NCBI GenBank assembly: GCA_016758905.1
Contig: JAEPQZ010000022.1
Location: forward strand, 1-64,000
Direction of reading: 5' to 3'
Source: Umbelopsis isabellina
Taxonomy: Eukaryota > Mucoromycota > Umbelopsidomycetes > Umbelopsidales > Umbelopsidaceae
Length of the DNA: 64,000 nucleotides
Shown: positions 23,815-33,010 of the stretch, piece after piece
Layout of the letters: every line of letters starts with the position of its first letter
Position numbering within the stretch: position 1 is the first letter of the stretch
Translations under genes and position numbers: made by a program
Notes under the pieces: model-generated
The model's database searches: none
Told to the model about the DNA's origin: nothing
The model's input: only the letters and a program-made list of their open reading frames with translations

Positions 23815-25416
23815 TTAACCCAATGTTTGGCTTTTTTCATTATGTTCGCCTTTCTCAGATGACTCTTCGTCTCTAGCCCGAGCAGCATGAGCGTGTCCAA
23901 GAGCAGCATCTTCTCCTTCAAATACAATGGCAACTTCTTCAAGACTGAGGCCTTTGGTCTCGGGGAAGAAGAAATAAACAACGACAAATTCCAAAGTAAT
24001 GACGCAACAGAATACAATATAGTATCTCCAAGTAATGGCCGTCAACGCAATAGGATTCACATAGTTGTTGAAAAGTCCAATGATTTGGCCCATAAGTTGG
24101 TAAATGGCCGATGCTTTGGAACGAAGTTCATATGGCGCTATCTCCATGGCATAAGTAGGTGAGATTGGTGCAATCACATGGTATGGGATCTCAAATAGGT
24201 AAATCATGGCCACGATTCCACGGCCCAGAGCTGGGTTCTTGAAGTTGTCTTGTGAAGCAATCGCTGATAAAGCTGTCCATGGAACAAAGCTGGCAAGCAT
24301 TCCTACAATACCGGCCAAGAAGAGTTTGCGGCGACCTGTCATATCACAGAATGAAGCTACGATAACGGCGGCAGCCAATTCCAAGATAAGCAATGTGGCG
24401 TTGATTTCAAGCTGATCCTTGGATCCAGTAATGTTGATGTTTTGCAAGATAAGATGGAGATAGTAACTGATGATGGCATTTCCAGATAATTGGGTAATGA
24501 CAGGAATAAAGCAGATAATGCCAAGGCGATGACGATTTCCCTTGGTGGCGAACCACTGGCTCCACTTGGAGGTCTTCTTGATTTGTTCATTCTTAAGTGC
24601 CTCTTGAATCTCCGCAAATTCATACCGAACCAACAAACTGTCAGGGTCACCATCTCCGTGATGTTTGACAAGAAGTGCTCGAGCTTCTTCTACACGACCG
24701 CGAGAAACTAGCCATCTTGGTGATTCAGGACAGAAGTAAGTCAAGAAAAGTTGGATGAAAGCAGTGAAGCATTGAAGCAAACTGGGCAATCTCCAAGCCC
24801 AAGTTGACTGTATAAAATAAGAGCCATAAGTGACCCATGCGCCAATCAAAGCACCAAGTGGAAATGAAATTTCATATAGAGATGTAACTTGAGATCGCTG
24901 AGCCGGGTATGCGGTTTCAATAAGCAACATGGGAGCAGCCGTTTGCATCAAACCCAATCCAAAACCGATGATGAATCTGCCTATCCAGAACATAGCAAAG
25001 TCGACAGCAGCACTTTGAATGACTGCACCGGCGATGGTGATCCCTGAACCGACGATGATGGGCCAGCGTCTACCAAATCTATCGCAAATCCACGCTGCGG
25101 GAATCAATGAAGCGATAAGACCAAAAGTAGTACCGCTTGACAATGTTCCCAATGCTGCTCCTGACGGGTTACCGAAATAGTTGTTCCATTGAGGGAGTGA
25201 CTGCAAACCATTAAGCAAACTTCCATCGTAACCATTGGTACATTGTACAAGGATACCGGTTGTAAGGAAGAAATTGAGTTTCAGAAGAAATGGATAGTTC
25301 CACCACCACTTTTCAAGCTTTGGTGTAGCATCTCGAAGGAGCATGTCAAAGTCGAACTCCGGAGCTTGACTAGCATCTGGAAGATCTGTTTTCTTAACAT
25401 TCGAAGAGTCGGTCAT
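23815..25416 (-). CDS. MFS sugar permease, lactose/oligosaccharide type
   Basis: 533 residues, one exon, twelve predicted membrane spans. Sugar-porter signatures are present: DRFGRRWP, GRFIIGFGLG, PESPRWLVSRGR, a QLSGNAIISYYL helix, GRRKLFLAG and the terminal PETKGLSLEEV. The long N-terminal tail with KWWWNYPFLLKLN and the NGYDGSLLNGLQ helix are typical of fungal lactose permease (LAC12) and cellodextrin-type transporters rather than hexose carriers. It sits at the plasma membrane by family precedent. It is divergent from GH88 across a 749-base shared promoter, so the likely cargo is the oligosaccharide that GH88 cleaves. A TATAAA box at 25470-25475 lies about 55 bases before the start. Confidence 0.9.
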   Translation of the reverse strand: MTDSSNVKKTDLPDASQAPEFDFDMLLRDATPKLEKWWWNYPFLLKLNFFLTTGILVQCTNGYDGSLLNGLQSLPQWNNYFGNPSGAALGTLSSGTTFGLIASLIPAAWICDRFGRRWPIIVGSGITIAGAVIQSAAVDFAMFWIGRFIIGFGLGLMQTAAPMLLIETAYPAQRSQVTSLYEISFPLGALIGAWVTYGSYFIQSTWAWRLPSLLQCFTAFIQLFLTYFCPESPRWLVSRGRVEEARALLVKHHGDGDPDSLLVRYEFAEIQEALKNEQIKKTSKWSQWFATKGNRHRLGIICFIPVITQLSGNAIISYYLHLILQNINITGSKDQLEINATLLILELAAAVIVASFCDMTGRRKLFLAGIVGMLASFVPWTALSAIASQDNFKNPALGRGIVAMIYLFEIPYHVIAPISPTYAMEIAPYELRSKASAIYQLMGQIIGLFNNYVNPIALTAITWRYYIVFCCVITLEFVVVYFFFPETKGLSLEEVAIVFEGEDAALGHAHAARARDEESSEKGEHNEKSQTLG

Positions 25417-25469
25417 GTTGAATGTCGAACTTTAGTTGAGGGAAAGTTCAACAACTTGAAAGGGGGTTG

Positions 25470-25475
25470 TTTATA
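25470..25475 (-). promoter_or_regulatory. TATA box of the oligosaccharide permease
   Basis: TATAAA on the minus strand, 54 bases before the ATG at 25416. Confidence 0.65.
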
Positions 25476-25983
25476 AAGGGTTTGGACGTCTTATACCTTT
25501 TTTGACTTGGCTACAGATTACCCCGCAGTGATAAGTGTGAGCATTTGCCCACTTTAGATCAAGTAATTGATCGAATAGAGTTATGTGGCACCATTTCCCA
25601 TCCCCGCAAACCAGGCAAATTCCCCACATTGTTGGTACGCGGGATAATGGTCGGTGAGGCCCTGAAGTAAAATCAGCCAGTCATTTTTGGCGGCGTGACC
25701 TGGAAATTCCTATATTGGTACTACTCCCTTTTCCGAACGTCGGTCATCTGGGTAAAACTTATATCAGCTTTGTCAAGGGAAGAGGGAACTAGTTGTACAG
25801 TAGAGGTTTGAAAGCGGTTTAGAATCTAAAGATTATACATCATCTACGCAAGGAAAACTTTAAAGCCAAGTCGTACATGTTTGACAGCACTTTTACATGG
25901 CACAATGGTGTTTAGAGACAGTTGTACCGCGAATACGACCGCTCACCGATATTTTCGCCTCTTTTAGCTTCCGGAGGAATGGG

Positions 25984-25996
25984 CGGCCACACACCG
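25984..25996. promoter_or_regulatory. CGG-N7-CCG palindrome in the shared promoter
   Basis: CGG CCACACA CCG inside GGCGG...CCGCC, an inverted repeat with five-base arms. It has the same triplets and 7-base gap as the site before the DUF2264 gene, with unrelated spacer bases. Confidence 0.5.
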
Positions 25997-26103
25997 CCAT
26001 TTTCCAGTTTACCACCCACTATACGCCCCTTTCAAGGGAATATTTAGATTTGTGACGGTGAATAGCATAAGGTTCTAATAATCGTTAGGCGACTTTAACA
26101 ATT

Positions 26104-26110
26104 TATATAG
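26104..26110 (+). promoter_or_regulatory. TATA box of the GH88 gene
   Basis: TATATAG, 55 bases before the ATG at 26166. Confidence 0.6.
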
Positions 26111-26165
26111 CACTTATTTCTTTGTTAGAAGTCGTTTACACAGTTTACCTTTCTATATTATCAAA

Positions 26166-27383
26166 ATGCAAGTCCAATCAAGCGTAGCCTATCCACCCAA
26201 GGAGCCAGAAACTCAACAAGACCAACCCCAAGATCAGAAATCCATTTTCAAAGCTGTCCTTGACGAATCGAACGTTGCGAAGATTTTGAAGGTTGCAAAC
26301 CAAGAGTTGACAGTTCCAACCACATTCCCACATAGTACCAACCAGGGAGCCACTGAATACATATATGAGCCCGCAACATGGTGGACAACTGGTTTCTTCC
26401 CAGGTAGCGTATGGGCATTGGTTGAGCGTGCTTCCAAGAGAAAGATGTCCACTTCTTTTGATGACTTGGTGAAGGTGGCTAGAAAATGGGAGGATGCTGT
26501 TGAGAGCCAGAAGAACAACACCAACACACATGATATCGGTTTCATGATTATGCCCTCCTTCCAGAGAGATCTTGACGTGACTGGCAACAAGGCCTGCCAA
26601 GAGGTTATCATTACTGCAGCCGAGTCTCTCATGACCCGATGGAGCGACACCGTTCAATGTTTCCGATCATGGAATTCAACCAGAACAAAGGAATATGAGT
26701 ACAATGACAAGGACAAGTACTTCTTGGTGATTATCGACAACATGATGAACTTGGACTTGCTTTATTCCGCAAGTTTGCTTTCCGGTGACCCCAAGTATGC
26801 AGAGCATGCTACTAAGCACGCTGAAACAACTTTGAAGCACCACATCCGCGCCGATGATTCAACTTACCATTTGATTGTCTACGATGCCACTAATGGGGAT
26901 GTCATGGCCAGTCTCACTCACCAAGGCTATCAACATGAAAGCACATGGAGCCGAGGACAAGCATGGGCTCTTTATGGTTATGCCATCGTCTACAAGTACA
27001 CCAAGGATCGTAAGTACCTCGACGCCGCTAAGCGATTGGCAAACTACTTCATGACTAGAGTGGAGGATGGTGTTGTTTACTGGGATTTCGATGCTCCTAG
27101 ACCATGTTTCTGGGATACCTCGGCCGCCATGATCGCCTGCTCCGGTATGCTTTTGATCTGTGAACTGGAAAACAGCTTGGAATATCTTCCTCAGGTCACT
27201 TCCATCTTGAAGGCTTGTGTCAACGGCGCTTTGACTCCAGAGAACGGTGCCACTATCTTGGACCATTCTACTGTTAACAACCACGAACATGCTAATGTGC
27301 GAAGTGCTGATACTGGTCTGGTATATGCTGACTACTACTTTTTAGAAGTTGGCAACCGTCTCATAGACATGGGCTTGGCATAA
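26166..27383 (+). CDS. GH88 unsaturated glucuronyl hydrolase
   Basis: 405 residues in one exon. GH88 enzymes are (alpha/alpha)6-barrels that hydrate the 4,5-double bond of the terminal unsaturated uronic acid left by polysaccharide lyases and thereby release the sugar. Visible motifs: EPATWWTTGFFPGSVWAL (~68-85), THDIGFM (H122-D123), IIDNMMNLDLL (D191), HQGYQHESTWSRGQAWALYG (~252-271) and WDTSAAM. D123 and D191 match the two catalytic Asp of the Bacillus GL1 enzyme. Length is typical. No signal peptide, so it acts in the cytosol on imported oligosaccharides. It is divergent from the permease. Relatives acting on unsaturated rhamnogalacturonan products (GH105) share the fold, but the motifs fit GH88 better. 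ATAATAAAATG near 27450 may be the polyadenylation signal. Confidence 0.92.
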   Translation: MQVQSSVAYPPKEPETQQDQPQDQKSIFKAVLDESNVAKILKVANQELTVPTTFPHSTNQGATEYIYEPATWWTTGFFPGSVWALVERASKRKMSTSFDDLVKVARKWEDAVESQKNNTNTHDIGFMIMPSFQRDLDVTGNKACQEVIITAAESLMTRWSDTVQCFRSWNSTRTKEYEYNDKDKYFLVIIDNMMNLDLLYSASLLSGDPKYAEHATKHAETTLKHHIRADDSTYHLIVYDATNGDVMASLTHQGYQHESTWSRGQAWALYGYAIVYKYTKDRKYLDAAKRLANYFMTRVEDGVVYWDFDAPRPCFWDTSAAMIACSGMLLICELENSLEYLPQVTSILKACVNGALTPENGATILDHSTVNNHEHANVRSADTGLVYADYYFLEVGNRLIDMGLA

Positions 27384-27630
27384 GGGCCCATATTTCATTA
27401 GATGTCGCATTGATACACTTTAAGAAATCTCCTCTCACTTTTGTAAAATTACATAATAAAATGAATTTGTTAAATCACTTCCATATGCAGACCGTGTTAT
27501 AACAATGCTGTACAGCTCTTTAATGATCAGTACGAAGTATTAATCCCTGTGGAAAACTTTATATATATTTGTGTAAGAACATTGAAATGGGGTAAAGTGA
27601 AAATTCTAAAGACCGATGCGTATGGCTAAA

Positions 27631-28503
27631 TTAAAGCGATTTGTGCGCTTGCTTAATCTCTTTTATCATCAATTGGAAGGCATCTTCCTTTGCTTTCTCG
27701 TTGTAATGATCTTGATTGTTGTCTTGTATAAAGCCATGAACAGCGCCTTCATAGAGACGATGAATAACCGCAACCCCATTCTTAGCTAACAATTGAGCGA
27801 AGTTGTCTGCTTCTATATGCAAGGAATCCAAGTCACCATTCAGGATCACTGATCTGGGAAATTTAGCGAGAAGCTCTGCTGGAGCGAGCGATGGCGATAC
27901 AAGCATATTCTTGTAATCCGTGGTATAGCTTTGCAAGAAGATATCCATCAACCATGTTGGAACCGACTTTACTTTTGCCTTTTCAGATACTGCATTCAAT
28001 TTCTCGATATATGGTATTGAGAGGTCTGTTACGGAGTAAACCGGAAGACAAAGCACTGGAAATGCAAGTTGATTTTGAAGACAATACAGTACATATGAAA
28101 TAGCCAAGTTCCCTCCTGAGCTGAATCCACCTATAGTTAATTGAGAGACATCCAGGTCTGGGTCACTGGAGAGAGAGAGAACTACATCTCGTATCTGATG
28201 GAGTGCAGCGGGAAAAGGGTGCTCTGGAGCTTTGGCATAATCGATTGATATTACTGCAGAGTCTGTTTCATCCGCGACTTTGCGGCACCAGTGGTTGTCC
28301 ATGTCAGCTAGCCCCATAGTCCAGCCTCCGCCATGCAAGTTAACATGTACATGGTGCTTCCCCGGTTTCGTGGGTAAGTATTTCAGTACTCGAATAGGCC
28401 CATTTTCACCTGCTACTTCTAGATACTTAATATCACCTCCTCCTTTGGTATTAAGAAATGGCCTTACAAAAAGTCGAAGAAGTTTTACTTTAATACTAAG
28501 CAT
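27631..28503 (-). CDS. HSL-type alpha/beta hydrolase (esterase)
   Basis: 290 residues in one exon, 248 bases after the convergent GH88 gene. Hormone-sensitive-lipase family: oxyanion-hole HGGGW (57-61), IDYAKAPEHPFPAAL (a hallmark of the family), nucleophile Ser128 in GFSSG, acid in LNGDLDSLH (Asp224 or Asp226), and His256 in GAVHGFI. There is no clear signal peptide; the first 20 residues (KVKLLRLFVRPFL) are basic and amphipathic. Such enzymes hydrolyse short acyl or aryl esters. Within this cluster, removing acetyl or similar groups from imported oligosaccharides is plausible but unproven. Confidence 0.88.
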   Translation of the reverse strand: MLSIKVKLLRLFVRPFLNTKGGGDIKYLEVAGENGPIRVLKYLPTKPGKHHVHVNLHGGGWTMGLADMDNHWCRKVADETDSAVISIDYAKAPEHPFPAALHQIRDVVLSLSSDPDLDVSQLTIGGFSSGGNLAISYVLYCLQNQLAFPVLCLPVYSVTDLSIPYIEKLNAVSEKAKVKSVPTWLMDIFLQSYTTDYKNMLVSPSLAPAELLAKFPRSVILNGDLDSLHIEADNFAQLLAKNGVAVIHRLYEGAVHGFIQDNNQDHYNEKAKEDAFQLMIKEIKQAHKSL

Positions 28504-28589
28504 TGAAATAATGTTGATTCAGTTAGAAATGGCTAAAGATAGTCAGTGGTTTTGTCCGAGGCCCTGTATTTATTAACAATCATACTTGA

Positions 28590-28665
28590 TTCGGCGGACA
28601 GACGAGTTTTCAAAAAATTTCTGCCGATCCGCCGAAGTTGCCAGCCACTCTTCGGCGGACTTCGT
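28590..28665. promoter_or_regulatory. Three TTCGGCGGA words in the esterase promoter
   Basis: TTCGGCGGAC near 28591, its reverse complement TCCGCCGAA near 28627, and TTCGGCGGAC near 28655, all within about 75 bases and some 90-160 bases upstream of the esterase start. A 9-base word in mixed orientation three times in an AT-rich region is unlikely by chance and contains CGG triplets. Confidence 0.5.
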
Positions 28666-30301
28666 AATCCGCGTCGCTCTTTTGTTGGCCTGTGCCTGAA
28701 ATGCAGCAAGTTACGAATGGATTACTGAAAGAACTACCCAGATTTGCAATTTTTAGCATAATCATAGCTGCGTATTTCCTCGTGCCTTGTTGACTCACGT
28801 AGCAGCGTTCGCTATACTAACGGAGTTGATGGTAACCTAGCACTTTGACAAGTTGCCATTCGAAGTGAATCTGACTTCGTTTGCACTGGTCATTCAACAC
28901 CAGCTTACTACAACGTTACTTTCATATTAAAGTAGTTTGAGTTGCGATGATAGCGCGAATAAGAGTTTAGTAGAGACTCTGCATTCTGTAAGCAACGCAA
29001 TAAGATGTCTATTTTTGACAGGACCATATAATTATCCCGAGAGTCTAAATGTATTAGACGAATAGAAGCGTCAGTAAATGCATATAGAGAATTCAGTTGG
29101 TAATTTCATTTACAGCCGATTTTGTTCCTTTTGATCCTCTATGTACTGTGCAGTCAGTTTGCAGCCTAAATGACTAGATAGCGTATGAGGACGTACTGTA
29201 TACTATCCATGTTATTGTTCAGCTAGAGAGCTTCTAAATGACAGCTGCGTCATTTGAATTTGTCTTTTAGTACACGTCTTTTTGCTTAATTTTCATACGA
29301 ATCAAACCTGGTTATTAAGCTATTAATAATCAACTCCAATGAAGCAATTTTCAATCCGTCACGGTCATAGACTGGTTATCGGGCCGAGAGAGTTTCAGCC
29401 ACTGTCCGAAGTATTTCATCAGCACTTCATACTCAAACCGAGGATCAAATGTCCTTCCCTGGTTTCCATTTGAGCTATACGTATATTAGAAACATTTTGA
29501 TTATATCAGCACCGGAAACGTGATTTATAAATTTAAGATTTGATTGAGCCATAATTATCAAAAAGAAATACCGTGTCTATCATTTGCGAGATCATCATTG
29601 TTCGCGGCATGTTCATTACGGTTGCTCTCAACTTGCCATTGAGTATTGAAGGAGATATCGACAATTGTAAACATCATTTGCTCCAGGTCATCTTGGTTGC
29701 ATTATTTAACGAATTCAGGCGGATTAACCTAAAATCTATATTCGTCCTACTCTGCTCCCAAAGTTGCACAAGTTCTTTCATGAGCTCCGGGGTATGCCTT
29801 CCATGATTTGATCTTCATCAAACTACGTTAGCCATAACTGAAATGTGCACAGCAGATGGTTTCATTGTTCTTGATGTCTCACTTATAGGTATAAACAAAC
29901 AACTATTCAAGGAAGAGATTCAATAGCGTATTCCTTGTTGAGCAAACAAACGTATGCACCTTTACAGATTCCCCACTGCATGGCTCAAGTAAATGACCAA
30001 ATTTGTCTAGGTTGTCTTTCGCAATTTCCGAGATGCGGTTCCTTCAGAGGTTTCCCTTGTTTGCCTCTTCTTCTTCATTATTACTCCCTTGGCGTGGCTA
30101 AATTGTTCCTCGGTCCTCCGCTTTGGATTAGATAATGTATTGAAATTTGTGAAACTTACCTTCACAGTGGGAACCAGGTTTACTTTCTTTACTAGGTTTG
30201 ATATATGTGTTACCAGCTGGCCCGTATGGACACAAAGCTTTTACCCACTGACAGAATGACAGGATCATTCCGAAACAAGTTATGAGTTAGCTAAATTTTA
30301 C

Positions 30302-30310
30302 TATATATAT
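30302..30310 (+). promoter_or_regulatory. TATA box of the GH2 gene
   Basis: TATATATAT, 37 bases before the ATG at 30347 and 19 before the upstream ATG at 30329. The spacing favours 30347 as the start. Confidence 0.6.
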
Positions 30311-30346
30311 GAACGCGCCGTAACCTGAATGACGGTATCCAGCAAG

Positions 30347-32761
30347 ATGAAAATCTCTATTGTGCTTGCCACTGCTCTCTTCTACGCTTCCGTTGCCGAA
30401 GCCTTCAAGACTAAGACACCCCCGCTAAGCACTAAGTGGACTAAGGAAGCTGCTGAAGGTAATTTGATATTCGTAAAGCTATTCATATTGTAGCACATGC
30501 TAAATTTTGGGTATAGCCGATGTCCCATGGCCGTCGTATCCAAGACCTCAGCTCCAACGCCAAGATTGGGTCAACTTGAATGGAGTCTGGGAATTTCAAA
30601 ACTCTACAAAAGGAGCACTGACCGACATGCCATTTGGAAAAACTCTTTCGGATGAAATCAAGGTACCTTACTGTATGGAGTCTGGTCTTAGTGGTGTAAT
30701 GAAGCATTATGATTACTCTGTATACAAGAAATCTTTCACTGTCCCTTCAGACTGGAAGGACCAGTCCGTTCTAGTCAACTTCCAGGCTGTTGACAACGAA
30801 GGTAATCTTTACTTATTCCATTTGAATGCGGGATCTAAACATAGTTTTAATCCATCTAAAAACTTTAGCTACTGTCTTCGTTAACGGAAAGAAGGTCGGC
30901 TACAACAAAGGTGGCTATAACCGATTCCAAGTTGACATCACTGATGCCTTGAAGAATGGGAAAAATGAGTTAATGGTTCATGTCTTTGATCCTACGGACT
31001 CAAATGGCAATAACCCACCACTTGGAAAACAACGATCTCAGCCTTCTCACATTTTCTATACACCATGCTCTGGTATCTGGCAATCAGTAAGTGGTATATA
31101 TTGGATAGAGTGTGGTTTGTAAACGTGATTTACTAATTGAAAACTATCAAAGGTCTTCCTTGAGCCTGTACCTAAGCAGTACATTAGCCGTTTGGATGTT
31201 TTGACGGATATGCATGGCAACATGAATGTCACTGCAATTTCCAACAAAGCAACTGCAGCACAAGTTGTTATGGTAGAAGTCTTAGACAAGCATAACAAGA
31301 CGTTAATCAGCAAGGCTGGACACGCTAATAAGAGCTTCATGATCAAAGTACCTGGTGTCAAAACTTGGAGTCCAGATCAACCCAATCTTTACAACTACAA
31401 AGTCACCATGGGCAAGGATGTTGTGAACAGTTACACTGGCTTCCGTACAATTTCAAGAGGTGTAGTTGATGGAGTTGAGCGCCCATTGCTCAATGGGGAG
31501 TTCATCTTCCAATTTGGTACATTGGATCAAGGTTTCTGGCCAGATGGTAAGTAATGGTTCAAACATCATTAAGCCACATGTCGTATCAGCAAAAGAGGTT
31601 GTGCTAAATAATTTTGCCTTAGGAATCCACTCTCCACCCACTGAAGAAGCAATGATTTATGATATTCAATTCCTTAAAAAGCTGGGATTCAACATGCTCC
31701 GCAAGCATATTAAGGTTGAGCCTGATCTGTTTTATGCGGCTGCTGACAGACTTGGAATTATGTTGTGGCAAGATATGCCAGCTATGGTATGGGTTTTATA
31801 TATCTCAGCACCATGAGGGTGGTTTGAAACTGACAGTGACTATTTAGGTCGAATACAAAGCCCCAACGGATGATCAACAAGCCGAGTTCGAGAGAGAGCT
31901 TGCCACTATGATAGACAACCATAAGAGTTTCACCTCCATTGTTACATGGATTATCTATAATGAAGGCTGGGGCCAATTGCCTTCTGGGCCCGAAACCTAT
32001 CTCACTCCTAGAGTAAAATCTCAAGATCCATCCCGCTTAGTCAATTCTGTAACTGGTTGGAACGATCATGGGTAAGTAATAGCGTCAGTTGGTGATGTCA
32101 CATTGTACGCAAATCTAACAAAACTCGATGCAAAGAGCTGGAGATTTCCATGATAATCATCACTACAGGTAAGATTTATCAACATATAAGTCTAGAATTA
32201 AATGTGTCTTATGTTAACCATTGCATTTGTAGTATTCCTCAATGTGGGTCCCCCTTCTACTCAATTGCCTCTACTCCATATGACAAGAAACGTATTGGCG
32301 TTCAAGGTGAATTCGGAGGTATTGGTCAGGTAAGAATATATGCAAAAGGCAAGCTCGGAATCATATAACAAAGTCATTAACTATTGAAATAGAATACAAG
32401 CGCCGCGCATCTTTGGCCCGTCGCCGAAGCAGTCAACTCAATTAACCAGACATACGAGATTACCGAGAACAACGATGCATACAACTACCGCACGCTTCAA
32501 GTTCTTGAGCAGCTTCGTGAGCAAGTTGGTAAGGGCATAAAAGGCTATAAAAGAAGTATATCACCAAACTTGCATTAAGCATATCACTTTTCTTAAATAG
32601 AGCGCTACTCTTGCTCCGGTGCTGTTTACACTCAAACCACTGATGTTGAAGGAGAAGTCAATGGCTTGTTGACTTACGATCGCAAAGTCATCCGAACAGA
32701 TGTGCCCAAGTGGCAAAAGATGATCAAAGATATCTACAAGGCTGCTAAAAGCCGGGCTTAA
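30347..32761 (+). CDS. Secreted GH2 beta-glycosidase
   Basis: Ten exons: 30347-30458, 30517-30801, 30869-31086, 31153-31546, 31623-31786, 31848-32071, 32136-32168, 32233-32329, 32393-32528, 32601-32761. Phases close to 607 residues. Residues 1-18 are a signal peptide (MKISIVLATALFYASVAEA). Then the GH2 sugar-binding domain (DWVNLNGVWEFQ), the immunoglobulin-like domain and the TIM barrel (GFNMLRKHIKVEPDLFYAAADR). The acid/base is Glu430 in IIYNEGWGQ and the nucleophile Glu503 in GVQGEFGG. The start at 30347 fits both the TATA spacing and the signal peptide; an in-frame ATG at 30329 is an alternative. GH2 includes beta-galactosidases, beta-mannosidases, beta-glucuronidases and glucosaminidases; I cannot assign the substrate. 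Being secreted, it would trim the polymer outside the cell. Confidence 0.9.
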
Positions 32762-33010
32762 TGGTTACGTGATATAATTTTACATTTGTCCGTCAATTTT
32801 AAAATCTGTTCAGCAATAAATGAGTCTCAATAAATCTACAACCCTCGCGTCGCGAATTTTCACCAACATCATTTAGCCTCTAACTCAATCATATTTGAAT
32901 ATGCAGTTTAAAAAATGTATTTTGAGCAAAGTCAATGTTCACAGAACTAAAGCATCAGTTTATTAGCAAAGGGTAATGTGTATCAAAAAGTTGTACAAAA
33001 TTATAATTGA

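Larger units (their letters stand above)
25417..26165. promoter_or_regulatory. Bidirectional promoter of permease and GH88
   Basis: 749 bases between divergent starts. It holds a TATA box for each gene (25470-25475 minus; 26104-26110 plus), one CGG-N7-CCG palindrome (25984-25996) and two CCCCGC words (25521-25526 and 25602-25607) that fit the Mig1/CreA consensus SYGGRG on the minus strand. The arrangement suggests joint induction of uptake and cleavage, with glucose repression. Confidence 0.6.
28504..30346. other. Intergenic region, esterase and GH2 promoters
   Basis: 1.84 kb between divergent genes. Near the esterase start are three TTCGGCGGA-type words (listed separately). Near the right end is CGG-N4-CCG (about 30113) and the GH2 TATA box. 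No coding sequence supported; the open frames here are short and unpatterned. Confidence 0.55.
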
